This document shows positions 21,469-31,458 of a stretch of 64,000 nucleotides of DNA, one piece after another. Source of the stretch: Diplolepis rosae (taxonomy: Eukaryota; Arthropoda; Insecta; Hymenoptera; Diplolepididae); contig JAPYXD010000250.1 in the NCBI GenBank assembly GCA_030998225.1, positions 1,984,001 to 2,048,000 of the forward strand. The letters run 5' to 3'. Within the stretch, counting starts at the first letter, position 1; the number at the start of each line of letters is the position of its first letter. A program made the translations under genes and the position numbers. Below the pieces are notes generated by a model. That model saw only the letters and a program-made list of their open reading frames with translations, was not told the origin of the DNA and did not search any database.

Positions 21469-22189
21469 TGTTACATCCCAGTAACTTTTAAAATTTTTTA
21501 TTGCCCCTGTGCAAGGGCAACACGCCAAACACCAAGGATAGCGAGGAAGACATCATTCAAATATAATAGTGTTCCTATGATAAATTATCATATGGACCGG
21601 GTAGCTGTGCACATGAGGTAAACCTATGTATACCTCACGTCGACGAATCGGTTTGACACATGGTAATAAGAGATAAAGAAGAACAGCACTCTGTCTATAT
21701 GGTAATTGCACCCGTGGTAATGAGTCAGTAACTCACGCCGCGTGCCGATAAAGTAGTAACGCTGTGCTAATAACCTAATGAGAGAATGAGAAGTTATCGG
21801 CACAGCCTCATTAATTATAATGACTAAATATTATAATCATTATTATGTTAATATTAATTATGTATCAACATTACACCATAACTATTATTAATATCTCGGG
21901 TAGTAAAATAGTATTGATCAATATTATCGCCATTATGTATTGATTGCCGATGAGTCGATCACGATCAATGAATAAAAATCGATCATTGATTATGGATCAT
22001 AGATAAGAAATTGATTGACTGATCATTGGCAATCAATTAATGATCATACTTCATAAAATAAGTAAAACAAATTGTAAACAAATAAATGCAGAAATGAGTA
22101 ATTAAAAATGCATTTATTTGAAAACTAGATATAAAATTGGGCATTAGAAGAGATGAACTCATGAACCCTTGCAGAGATCGTGCCTGGCC

Positions 22190-22285
22190 ACCGATTCGCA
22201 ATTCGTACGTGCCTTGCCACCGATTTGCGATTCGAACGTGCCTTGCCACCGATTTGCGATTCGAACGTGCCGTGCCACCGATTTA
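22190..22285 (+). repeat. 29-bp tandem repeat
   Basis: About three and a half copies of a unit containing TGCCACCGATTTGCGATTCG, with one or two changes per copy. Confidence 0.85.
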
Positions 22286-22887
22286 CGTTGATCTGCTCCC
22301 ACTAATAGAAGCATCAATAGTATATATATCCCAGATTCGCCTCTGGAGGTTTGTCATTAAGTTCCGAACAGTTGTACGGTTGTTAGGTCTGGACCGGTAA
22401 TTCAACGTCGTGAGCAGACCCTTCGATAAACGTAAGTCTCATTGGATTTCTATGAGCAACTCAACATTCGGTACTTGGTAAATAAAATCCTTGGTCCTTA
22501 AGTGGTGCAAGTCCGGAAACCGTAGTGCTAGATAGTTCCTTTGGATTACGTGCATCGTCGTATTTAGTCGTGTCGGTTAATAGTGATTTAGTTCTGAAAT
22601 CGGGACGAACTGACCTATCTTGTTAACAAGTACATGTTTGATTCATTTCTCATGTACTCAACAAGATACGTAAGCGGATAATTGATCACATCAGTTGCTG
22701 GTGGACTTGCATCCCTTACACCATACCTCCTGCAAAATTTATCGTTGTTTTGCTACCTCACGGAGACTCAAACGAAACTCAACTATCCTGGAAGGATTTG
22801 TGCGCGTTGACTTGCAATAACAGGAGTAATAAACGACAATTCTCTCTTTTGCTCTCTAATTTAAGAGGTAGACAAGTAAGTTATATA

Positions 22888-23278
22888 AATATAAATAAGC
22901 ATCTCAAAACTTATTATATTAACTATAACGCTGAATGTGGAGCGTGAGTTGTATACCTAGGCATCTCAAAACCTAGTATATTAGCGTAAAACGTCCACAA
23001 TCAACTGCGGAAGTTACATATATAGGCATCTCAAAACCTGTATATTTGGCTCATAACCGCATAAAACTCATAACATAAATATAAATAAGCATCTCAAAAC
23101 TTATTATATTAACCATAACGCTGAATGTGGAGCGTGAGTTGTATACCTAGGCATCTCAAAACCTAGTATATTAGCGTAAAACGTCCACAATCAACTGCGG
23201 AAGTTACATATATAGGCATCTCAAAACTTGTATATTTGGCTCATAAAACTCATAAAATTGCCTTCTCATCTTAAGAAG
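22888..23278 (+). ncRNA. Array of stem-loops with an invariant CATCTCAAAA loop
   Basis: Two 182-190-bp tandem units (22891-23080 and 23081-23262), each with three hairpins. All six share the sequence GCATCTCAAAAC at the tip, but the stems differ: AATAAG/CTTATT at 22894-22915 and 23084-23105; CTAGG/CCTAG with outer TATA/TATA at 22952-22980 and 23142-23170; TATATAGG/CCTGTATA at 23019-23044, with CTTGTATA in the second copy near 23209-23234. The first two types keep a single unpaired base in the 5' arm. A further helix TGTGGA-g-CGT (22936-22945) with ACGTCCACA (22991-22999) encloses the second hairpin. A related hairpin CTTCT-CATCTTA-AGAAG lies at 23262-23278. Different stems around one loop suggest selection on structure. 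The function is unknown: an RNA packaging or regulatory element of the LTR transcript, or a DNA-level cruciform, are possible. Confidence 0.6.
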
Positions 23279-23529
23279 TAGAATAGGTTACCACCTAAGT
23301 AACAAACTGTGCAACATTTTATTTATTCATAATAAATCATTTCATTTATTTATATATTCAGTGTTTTATTATCATTGTGAACAACTCAGGGCCCATAGAC
23401 CTGACAAGTGACAACGTACCCACAAAAAAAAATAAATTATCAGGCCTTACCAACCTGATATAATCAGCTAACCTCCTCCCTTACATCCAAAAATCCAACC
23501 TACCCTCGCCTTTTGCTCGGGACGTAACA

Positions 23530-23940
23530 TCTGCACTCATTTGTTGACTAGAAATAAAAATGGGCAATAGAAGGAAGGGATGAGATAACAAATCGAAGTC
23601 TGTAATCGATGATGACAGCTACTTGCAGAAGGTGGTGGGAGCGAAACGTGCCTAGCACCAATTTTGCGCAATACGTGATAAACACCAGTTTCGTGAGATT
23701 TACTCCCACTGCCCTCACTATTGAAAAATCGAATAATAAATATACTCCAGGTTCACCTCTGGAGGTTTGTCATTGAGTTCCGATTAGTAAGTCAGCGTCG
23801 TGATCAGACCCTTTGATAAACGTAAGTCTCATCAGTTTCCTTGAGCAAAATTCTACCTTTGGTACTTGGTAAATAAAATCCTTGGTCCTTACGTGGTGCA
23901 AGTCCGGAAACAGTAGTGCTATCTAGTTGCTTTGGATAAT
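23530..23940 (+). repeat. TGTTAC-family LTR, last segment
   Basis: Continues the LTR interrupted at 21468 and aligns with 10330-10690: GATGATGACAGCTACTTGCAG, TTTTGCGCAATACGTG, GGTTCACCTCTGGAGG, ACTTGGTAAATAAAATCCTT, GTGGTGCAAGTCCGGAAAC. Breaks off near CTTTGGATAATGC. Confidence 0.75.
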
Positions 23941-24232
23941 GCTAAGAAGATAATGCCGCATTATTTTCATTAACAATTGGTCGACGTTTGACTCGTGTTT
24001 GTTTCGACTATTTTCATGCCTGGCGTGACCAGAATGACCTTGTGCTGTGGCTTGCTGAATTCGTCCTAAAATCGGTAATAATGTCATTGAAAAAAAATAC
24101 ATGGCTCCATTTGAAACAGTGGAGTTGATTTTGACGTAGCTTAAGCGCCTCCACTGATTAAAAAATAGAGTGGTCGAGTATGACGGCCTTCTCGAACACT
24201 AAAACTTTTGTCTGAAACATTTTTGGATATGA

Positions 24233-24480
24233 TCAATAGTTTAGTGCTATCGCTCTGTAACACTTTATGTACCTCACGCTGTATATGGTGAACCCGGTAA
24301 CTGAATCAAACACTGAAAAATATTTCACAGATCCTAGAGAATCAAGTATGTCGTTTATATTAGGTAGAGGATACGAATCTCCAATTGTTTTTTCATTTAA
24401 TTCACGAAAATCAAGAAACATTCTCCATTTTATTTTCCGTGCCCCAGTGGACCTGGTTGAGAGTACTATCAGAGAATACT
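24233..24480 (-). pseudogene. Ty3/gypsy reverse transcriptase fragment
   Basis: A minus-strand piece of gypsy pol: MFLDFRELNEKTIGDSYPLP, NINDILDSLGSVKYFSVFD, then TGF. This is the region around the first catalytic Asp (YFSVFDLATGF in intact elements). Upstream of it the reading continues out of frame through a decayed GARKIKWRM-type stretch. Downstream the sequence is lost just after the motif. It is related to the fragment at 40524-41030. No function. Confidence 0.85.
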
Positions 24481-24589
24481 CTGACCATTTTCTAACCTCA
24501 CATTATTATGGCAAAGAAAGGAAAAAAACATTTAAGTCATTGCAATTATGATTCTTCGATCAAATTTGGAATAGAAGGTGTAGGAATAA

Positions 24590-24784
24590 ATACAATAATT
24601 TTATTTTTTAGCAATAAAAACGGAAACATTATATATCTGTCATTGAAGGCAGTGCACTGGTTCAACATTTCCGGAACGTCTCCACCGTCAGGGTTGACCC
24701 CTGGTTGAAGTGAGACGCCACCACTTTTATCTCACTTCTACCAATAGCCATTAAATACATTTGAATACGTCGCGGGACGTGACA
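24590..24784 (-). repeat. Gypsy 3' LTR start, with polypurine tract
   Basis: Read on the minus strand, a GGGGAGG tract (24785-24792) is followed at 24784 by TGTCACGTCCCGCGACG, the same arrangement as at 30029. LTR sequence continues to about 24590. A diverged copy of its interior lies at 52460-52600 and again inverted. Confidence 0.65.
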
Positions 24785-24792
24785 CCTCCCCA

Positions 24793-25336
24793 CTCAGTCC
24801 GAGCGCGGGGGCAAACCTTCCACGATCGAATCTTCGGAAGAAGAATACATAGGTTAATGTTTTCAAGAGATACATTGAATTTCTATTTCTAATATGATGA
24901 CAATATGTGAATAAAATTAAATATAAACCTTGATGTTAACATTTTGTTTTACAATTTGTATTTTTTGCTTTTTGCTATTTGACACATTCCAATATTAACA
25001 TATTTGTTAGATATCATGAAAAAATTATATTATTCGAATATTGGAATTTTTTGTTATAAATTATTATATAGTTTTTTGTAATAGTATAAACTTGACATTA
25101 GAATTAAAGGTGTGCAAAAAGATTCGAGTTTCGATCCGGAATTTCGACATTCGACCGGCGCAGGATGTAGTTTGCAATTTTTAATCACACATTACACAAT
25201 ATACATACATTGAATAATTACATTTTAATTTTATATCGTCATATTTGAGAAATAAAAAATTATTAATGAAATTAACGATTTTAATTTGACACATTAATGT
25301 TACATAATTTTAAATAATCATTTAAATATATATAAT
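24793..25336. other. AT-rich non-coding sequence
   Basis: Follows a GC-rich word (GAGCGCGGGG) next to the polypurine tract, which resembles the internal 3' end at 30050. Otherwise no frame or motif is seen. Confidence 0.4.
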
Positions 25337-25465
25337 TATTTTCTGATTTTTCTAAATCATTTCAGTCGATTATGTCGATCATTAGAAGAGTGTATCACTG
25401 TATGTGATAACGGAACTCTACTATATCGACCTTATCAACCTATGATTTAGAAAAATCAGAAAATA
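25337..25465. repeat. Perfect 24-bp inverted repeat with 81-bp spacer
   Basis: The arms at 25337-25360 and 25442-25465 are exact inverse copies around TTTTCTGATTTTTCTAAATC. The spacer contains further short inverted words (GTCGATCA with TATCGACC; TATCACTGTATGTGATA). It may be a miniature inverted-repeat element; no target duplication was found. Confidence 0.7.
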
Positions 25466-25526
25466 GTTCCAGGTTTATCCGTAGCCAAGATTGGCGTTAA
25501 CAAGTTTCTGTGAGAAAAGTTGTGGA

Positions 25527-25598
25527 GCCTCCGTAGCTCAGATGACAGAGCATTCGACCGGCAATCGAAAGGACCTGGGCTCGATACCCAGCGGAGTG
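25527..25598 (+). tRNA. tRNA-like sequence, anticodon position GGC (Ala), probably a pseudogene
   Basis: A 72-base cloverleaf can be drawn: D arm GCTC/GAGC; anticodon stem TTCGA/TCGAA with loop CCGGCAA; variable loop of 5; T arm CTGGG-CTCGATA-CCCAG. The acceptor stem has only five good pairs (CTCCG with CGGAG). The base before the anticodon is C instead of the near-universal U, and the T loop starts C instead of T, so a working tRNA is unlikely. Internal A-box (TAGCTCAGATGACAG) and B-box (GGCTCGATACC) are recognisable. It may be a tRNA pseudogene or the head of a short interspersed element. Flanking TTTCTGTGAGAAAA and TTTTTTCACAGAAAA are inverted relative to each other. Confidence 0.5.
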
Positions 25599-25819
25599 AA
25601 AGCGTTCCTTTTTTCACAGAAAATTTCTTAATATATAATTATTCATTTATTTGAATAAAATATTAAATTAAAAATAATTGGTTAATAATTTTTTCATGTT
25701 ATTATTATTAATACATTTCATTTAAAGGAATGTGTATTAAAATTGTTTGAAGAATGAGTAAATATAATTTGTCATAAGAAGGGTTAATCATATAAAATAC
25801 ATTTATTTTTTTTATTTAT
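25599..25819. other. AT-rich non-coding sequence
   Basis: No feature seen between the tRNA-like sequence and the poly(A) side of R1 copy B. Confidence 0.4.
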
Positions 25820-26177
25820 TTTTTTTTTTGGTGAGGAGTGAAAATGGCGAAATATTTTATAGACGTTGTACAGGACTCTCATAGGACGGGTCTAGGCATA
25901 CCTGTTTAAACCAAAACCCCCTCTCTCGAACCAAAACACCACCCGCGGAACCGCCTTTTGGCTTTAAACTTCACGGGTGGTTGGTTCCAACTTAAAGTCG
26001 CGTACGACTCTTCCGTCATCCGTTCGCCCGGAACTCCCATCCGCGGCCACACGACCGTTTGGCAGACCGACTAGCCGCGCCAACGTGGGAGGAACAAGAA
26101 AATTTCTCTCCCGGTCGACGCGGACAGCCAAGTCCGCCCAGGGCGCAGGACCGCAAATGCAAGCCCTGATGCGATTT

Positions 26178-26775
26178 CTACTGGCCCTCATTGTTGCCAC
26201 GCTCTACAAGCCCATTGAGCTCCCTCGTCTTCATCACCAGGGTGACGAATGACTCGATAAGCATCCATTTCCGTTCAGACTGGAGCATGAGAGACAACAT
26301 CGTGTCAGGGGTGAGTTGTGCGCCCACTTCCCGACCGACAGCCTCTCTTGCCACGCCCCACCTGGCACAGAAAAAGAGTGTGTTATCTGCATTGTCCACA
26401 AGTGATCCGCAGTAGCTACACGATTCGTCGTCTCTCTTCTTAAAGCGCTTCAGGTACGCATTAAAGCAGCCATGACCTGAAAGCGCTTGCGCCAGGTAAA
26501 GGCCGACTTGATCGTGCTTTCCATCCAGCCAGGTGGTGAGCTCCGGGATTAGGCGGTAGGTCCATCTCCCTGTCTGCTCACCATGCCATCTCGCCTGTCA
26601 TTTCTCGACGAGTCTGTGCCTTCCATCCTTGCGGTATGGGCTCCTTCGCGCGAGCGATTTCGTGCAGGTTTGTTAAACAGGTGAGCTCCCTACGGAGCTG
26701 AAAGGTCTCCTTTCTTTCTCCGCCAATAAGTCAATTGGCGGGACGCTTGCCAGGACCAGCTCACTAATGAGCAAC
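26178..26775 (-). pseudogene. R1 ORF2 C-terminus, copy B
   Basis: The same fusion as copy A: the first residues of the endonuclease (MCCSLVS in one frame, LLISEL in the other) followed by LASVPPIDLLA and the C-terminal domain. The domain ends in a zinc-knuckle-like region (CSYC-type pair, DNADNTLFFCARWGVAREAVG) and LNGLVERGNNEGQ with a stop at 26178. A one-base deletion near 26720 and a changed codon near 26598 shift the frame. Confidence 0.75.
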
Positions 26776-27127
26776 ACATCGGCCTACCTCTCCCGGGCAG
26801 TCTGCCGTTCTTTTTTGGGGTCTAGCCTCTGGTGGCCGCAGCGTACGTTTGCGATATCGGGGGGAGAAGGAGCAACCCCTTTCTCCCCCTTTGTCGGCTT
26901 TTTTGGGGTATCTCCCAGAGACGCAGAGCGCACTCTCCGGAAGATACTCATCTTTTTTGAGGCGGGATGGGATTCCAGCCTTTTCTGGATTTCCACCCCG
27001 CTTTCTAGTAAGCACTTGTGGGTGTTGAGCATTCTGCTCAACACCTCCGTAGCCTCACTAACACTGTCTTTAACATGGCCAGGGTTGTTTCTCAGCCTTC
27101 ATCTCCTTTATTATGTTCAAAATTCAT
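26776..27127 (-). pseudogene. R1 ORF1 N-terminal fragment, copy B
   Basis: Starts MNFEHNKGDEG at 27127 (copy A has MNSKKNEGD), then a deletion with loss of frame. It resumes SRMLNTHKCLLESGVEIQKR and runs through SIFRRVRSASLGDTPKKPTK to RCGHQRLDPKKERQTARER. The last word, QTARER, is from the start of ORF2, so ORF1 is joined to ORF2 by a deletion with the short shared word near AAGAA/AGAGAG. No RNA-binding knuckles remain. Confidence 0.75.
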
Positions 27128-28180
27128 ATTAAACTCGTCGTGTCATAAGACGGTTCGCCCATCATGGGAGCCCTACCGCAGTAGGGCTACTATCCCCGCC
27201 TGTATAGATCCCTAGTTATTTGCACCGAAACCGAGAAGCGGCTTATCGGATGGTCGATCCTATCGGCACATTAAATGAAGCTAGTAAAAAGGTTATGGGA
27301 TAGGCCCGCGCCATAATGATGCTAAAGGTTTAACGTCACCCCTATCGAACGAGCGGTGCCGGGTCCGCCCCCACACCTGACCCGGACTTCAGGCTAGACG
27401 GTGTGCGATTTATCCTACGCAGCGTCGGATATAAGGAAATACTGACCAGGTAATCCTTCATTCCTGCGCCCGGGCGTCCATGATTTCAACCCCGAAATTG
27501 GCTCCAGACAGTAGAAACGTGAGCGGTTTTCCCAGTTTAACATGTGGTTTCACGGGATCTTTGCCCTTCGCGGACGAACACCGGAGGGACTTACATTTAC
27601 CCATATTACTTCCACAGAGGTTAGGTACTGACATCGCGTCCTACCCTGGTCGGGAGGCTACTACTCCTCCCTTGGCTAGTCTATCGGGAATATCTACCAG
27701 GCGTCGGCCACAGCCCATTCACTCAGCAATCCATTCATTCTGGTATGTGTGGGTGTCAGTATCATGCTTGTGGGTGTGATGTGACCGGGAGAGGGCATGT
27801 GGGAAGTTCAGCGTGACCCCCGCATGCGCATTTGGGGCGATACCCCGATTAAGGGGCCTCCCGCATTCACACCGTGTCCACTGGTGCGGCATAAAAGAAC
27901 CTGTTCAAGGTCCCCTGATGCTTTTGCTCTACACCGCGTCCTCACGCGCTTGAAGGTTGGAAAAACCATACCAATGCGTGCGCCCGGCAGGCCCACCGCT
28001 AGGGAAAAGCCTTGACAGCCATCCTGACGGCGATAGCCCAGCTGCTGGCAGAGTCCTTTCGACTACTACCGTTGGCGGGCTGCAGGACGCGTCTGCTCCG
28101 TGCATGGCCACATGCATACCTCTGGGCGAGACGCTGCCCTTCTGCGAAACACTGTCATTGTGCGTCTTTTTCAGTATATG
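27128..28180 (-). repeat. R1 5' UTR, copy B
   Basis: Non-coding leader aligned with 20130-21200 of copy A. Differences include a deletion around GGAAAAGCC(TTGACAG) near 28010. Short frames in it (27480-28209) are chance. Confidence 0.8.
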
Positions 28181-28184
28181 TCAT

Positions 28185-29278
28185 TCATTTGAAGCGTAAA
28201 CAACAATAATTTTTTTTCACTCCAATATGTCGAACTTTGTGCCTGAAAAATTGTTTTTGCGGGGAGTTCTTCTTCATTACTTTAATATGAAGAAAACTGC
28301 TGCCGAAAGTGGTTTGTGCGATTTAAAAGTGGCGATTTTGGCTTGGAAGACGATAAACGTCCTGGGCAGCCAAAAAGGTTTGAAGATGAAAAGCTGGAAG
28401 CATTACTCGATGAAGATTGTTGCCAAACAGAAGAAGAGCTCGCAGAATCTTTGGGAGTCGCTCAAGCAGCCATTTCAAAATGTTTAAAAGCAGTCGGATA
28501 CATTCAAAAGCGAAGGAATTGGGTTCCACATGAACTGAAGCCGAGAGACGTTGAAAGGCGGTTTTGCATGTCCGAAATGCTGCTGGAACGCTACAAAAAG
28601 AAGTCATTTTTGCATCGGATTGTTACTGGTGATGAAAAATGGATTCATTACGACAACCCCGAGCGCAAAAAGCATATGTGAAACCTGGCCAACCAGCCAA
28701 ATAAACGGCAAAGCCGAATATCCATGGCGCGAAGGTAATGCTCTGTATTTGGTGGGATCAGAAGGGTGTGCTGTATTATGAGCTAATAAAACCAGGTGAA
28801 ACCATCAATGGAGAACGCTACTGAACACAATTAATCCGTTTGAAGAGAGAAATAGCCGAAAAACGCCCGGAATATGCGACCAGACACGAGGCAATAATTT
28901 TCCATCATGCCAACGCTCGGCCCCATGTTGCTATTCCGGTTAAGAACTATTTGGAAGACAGTGGATGGGAAGTTTTACCCCACCCGCCTTATAGCCCAGA
29001 CTTTGGCCCTTCTGATTACCATTTGTTCCGTTCGATGCAGAGCGCCCTCACTGGAATACGGTTCGCATCAGAACAGGGTATCAAAAATTGGCTTGATTCA
29101 TTCTTGGCCGCCCAGCCGGCGCAGTTCTTTTGGGATGGAATCCACAAATTGCCAGAAAGATGGGAAAAAGTCATAGCTACAGATGGGCAATACTTTGCAG
29201 AATACTATTGTACATGTTTTTCTTAAATAAACGTTCACATTTTTAAAAAAAACTGCGCGAATTAAGTTATAGATCCAT
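28185..29278 (+). mobile_element. mariner transposon, second family, left end missing
   Basis: The transposase remnant begins a few dozen bases after R1 5' UTR sequence, and no left inverted repeat could be found. The right terminus CTGCGCGAATTAAGTTATAGATCC at about 29254-29277 matches the one at 54924-54947. This suggests that R1 sequence replaced or truncated the left end, or that the mariner was captured with the R1 5' flank. Confidence 0.8.
28227..29226 (+). pseudogene. mariner transposase, second family, inactivated
   Basis: Starts MSNFVPEKLFLRGVLLHYF at 28227, as usual for mariner. After KKTAAESG about 25 codons are missing (the HRLLVEAYG region) and the frame shifts. It continues in another frame with RFKSGDFGLEDDKRPGQP, the helix-turn-helix and VTGDEKWIHYDNPERKK (first Asp). 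A further frameshift near 28680 is followed by a TGA at about 28822, where the relative at 54486 has CGA, consistent with a methyl-CpG-type change. The second catalytic Asp is replaced: HHANARPH (GCC) in place of HHDNARPH (GAC). The third Asp site YSPDFGPSDYHLF is kept. The normal stop after QYF is lost and the frame runs on to 29226. Doubly dead. Confidence 0.92.
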
Positions 29279-30029
29279 TATATTTTAAGAAAATAAAATT
29301 TATTTTAGAATTATTTTAAGTAAGCACCATGGAAGAATGGAAATGGATATATAAAAGTTGAAAGACTTAGTAATTATCCTGGCTTGGAAATTGGTCGGTG
29401 ATGAAATGGGTCCAGTAGATTGAATGTGATAACTTGAGTCCTCGCTTGTAGACGTTGAGATAATTTTAGTAAGATGGGAAATTTGTGTTCCAGCCGGTTA
29501 AGATAGTCGACTCTCTGATCCCAGGTTTTAGAGAGGATTTGTTAAGGCGATTCACCTTCACTTTTTACAGTCGTTGAACTCAGTGTCGAATTAGAACTGG
29601 ACGAACTGGCGGTGAATAATCTGATGAGACTTAACTGGAATGCACTGACTGGACTGAGCTCGCGGTAAAAAAATGATAACACTGGACTGAACTCACTGGA
29701 CTGACTTCTATTGGAGCATTCGCTTTTTATAGAACTTTGAAAGGTCAACTATGACGAGCTGTATGTAATGACCAGTCACATTTTATTGCAAGTTACATGT
29801 TGTGACTGTAATGTATGTTATAATTGCATGTAGTAGTGCGTTGGTACTGTAGTGCTTCATTTACTTTTATAACAACACATGGTAATTCCATATTAATCAT
29901 TTTGTTGATCTGTAGATCTGTCTATAACTTGCGTCGATAAAATTACGCACGCAGTAATGTTGCCTTGATCCCTTCATCGGTTCTTTGATTTGTTTGTTAC
30001 TCGAGGCAGCAGAGTTGCGGGACGTGACA
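29279..30029 (-). repeat. Gypsy 3' LTR (minus strand)
   Basis: On the minus strand it starts TGTCACGTCCCGC at 29 bases after 30000 (position 30029), directly after a polypurine tract, and runs toward 29279. Related to the LTR start at 24784. The far end is not defined; it abuts the mariner right end. Confidence 0.6.
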
Positions 30030-30040
30030 CCTCCCCCCTT
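30030..30040 (-). other. Polypurine tract
   Basis: AAGGGGGGAGG on the minus strand immediately before TGTCACG; the plus-strand primer site of the gypsy element whose integrase lies at 30985-31458. Confidence 0.7.
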
Positions 30041-30984
30041 AATTCGAACGCGGGGAGTTCACGATCCGCGATCGAAACTTCGGTAGTAGTATAAATTGAA
30101 TCCAAGGTACTGACTTGAACAAGTAGATATTTTTGAGATTTAATTTAACAATTGTATTGTGTCAAAAATTTCGTTGAAAAATAGTTATTGGAATTAACAT
30201 TTTTAATTTTTTGTTGTAAAAAATAAAAAGGATTATAACAATATGTTATATTAATCTATAATAACAAAAGAAAAGACAATTTGGAAGTATTACATCGTTT
30301 AATACATATATATATATATATATATAGTAATAATATTTTTAAAAAATTTGATTATTAATAACTATACAAATTCGCAAACAATGTAATTGTTAAAAAAATG
30401 GAAAAATAATAAAAATTTATTAATTAGATATAAAATATTGAAAAGTAATTTTCCAGTATTACAATCGTTACTGTATACATTAGTGTAAAGAACCTGAGAG
30501 CACTATACATCATTGGTTGTATATAAAAGAGAAATTAACATACATGCTATTGATAATAGATATTGAATAATATTAGAATCGTTGATTACATATATGTATT
30601 AATAGGCGTTGTGAATTGGTAAAGAGAAAAAAAACTTGCTTGAATCTAAAATTTATTTCTTCAAAGAATTGGGTACTGATGTCTTAGTACTATTGTTACA
30701 AGTATCTAAAAATTAATCGCACAAACCGCAATTTGATTTGCGAACCACTAAACGAATAAAATAATCATAAGAAAAACAATTTTACATAATAACAGGGGCA
30801 TAGATTTTCCTACAATCATGCAGTGCTCATTTATTCGTGGCAGAAAATGTATTTCTTTTATGCAAAAAAATAAAATGCAAATATTTTTATATAAATGATG
30901 ATTATTCTAAACGCTTTGGTTTTATGCAAAGTTTATACTATCTTGAGTTTGAATTCAAAACCAGTTAATTAATTTCGCATATTT
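30041..30984. other. AT-rich 3' internal sequence of the gypsy element
   Basis: No envelope or other frame is recognisable between the integrase end and the polypurine tract. Contains a (TA)n run at about 30306-30326. Confidence 0.4.
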
Positions 30985-31458
30985 ATGTGCGATCTTTTTA
31001 TTCTATTGACGTGAAATACTGTCGGTTTTCCTTTTATGTTGATTTTTACATTTCCTTTTCCTAGTACATCTAAAACTTCGTGAGGACCTGTGTATTAATT
31101 ATCTAGTTTTTTAATTTTTCCTCCCTTTAATAAAAATACATTATTCCCAATTTTTATATCCAAAGGGTTTATTTTTCTATCATGGTACATCTTTTATCTT
31201 TCTTTTGCTGTTATGATATTCTCTCTTGCTTGTGTTCGCATTTCATGCCATTGTGTAACAAAGTTGATCAGATAATCATCATAGGTTATTCTGAGTTTTT
31301 TGCTACAAATTGTTTGAGATATTCACCTAGAACATGATGTGATCGTTCTAGTGATCTATTGGATTGAGGGTGAAAAGCTGTGGTACGAAATACTTTGATT
31401 TTAAAGCGTTTTGCCAATCTTTTTAATAAATTGCTTAGAAAATCTCTGCCTTGATCCG
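30985..31458 (-). pseudogene. Ty3/gypsy integrase, C-terminal part
   Basis: Minus strand: GVLTDQGRDFLSNLLKRLAK, RTTAFHPQSNRSLERSHH (with the catalytic Glu), VLGEYLKQFV, then after a break YDDYLINFVTQWHEMRTQ, KMYHDRKINPLDIK, VFLLKGGKIKK and a chromatin-binding-like end YTGPHEVLDVLGKGNV...FHVNRIKRSH. The N-terminal zinc-binding half is deleted; the join to the upstream frame is at about 31458. Stops occur at about 31094 and in the break region. Closely related to the integrase at 63060-63615. Confidence 0.85.

Larger units (their letters stand above)
21469..23529 (+). mobile_element. Solo LTR (about 2.06 kb) nested in an older LTR of the same family
   Basis: Starts TGTTACATCCCAGTAAC and ends GCTCGGGACGTAACA, so the ends are the inverted words TGTTAC and GTAACA as expected of an LTR. 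It is flanked by TCTA (21465-21468) and TCTG (23530-23533), a 4-bp target duplication with one change. Older LTR sequence continues on both sides. The 5' 1.2 kb aligns with 9755-10800. The last 0.85 kb holds a 190-bp tandem repeat with stem-loops and has no counterpart in the copy at 9755. There is an AATAAA at about 22482. Confidence 0.75.
25820..28180 (-). mobile_element. R1-clade retrotransposon, copy B (deletion derivative)
   Basis: Minus strand. A 3' T-run at 25820-25829 is followed by the conserved 3' UTR, then the ORF2 C-terminus and an ORF1 fragment, then about 1.05 kb of 5' UTR matching copy A. Most of ORF2 (endonuclease and RT) and the C-terminal half of ORF1 are missing. The 5' end stops about where mariner sequence starts (near 28180); no target duplication was identified. 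Confidence 0.85.

Noticed and set aside
22891..23262. Regularly spaced repeats resembling a CRISPR array
   Set aside because: Only two 190-bp units with internally similar sequence, in a eukaryotic LTR. The repeated word lies at hairpin tips of different stems and no spacers of constant length exist.
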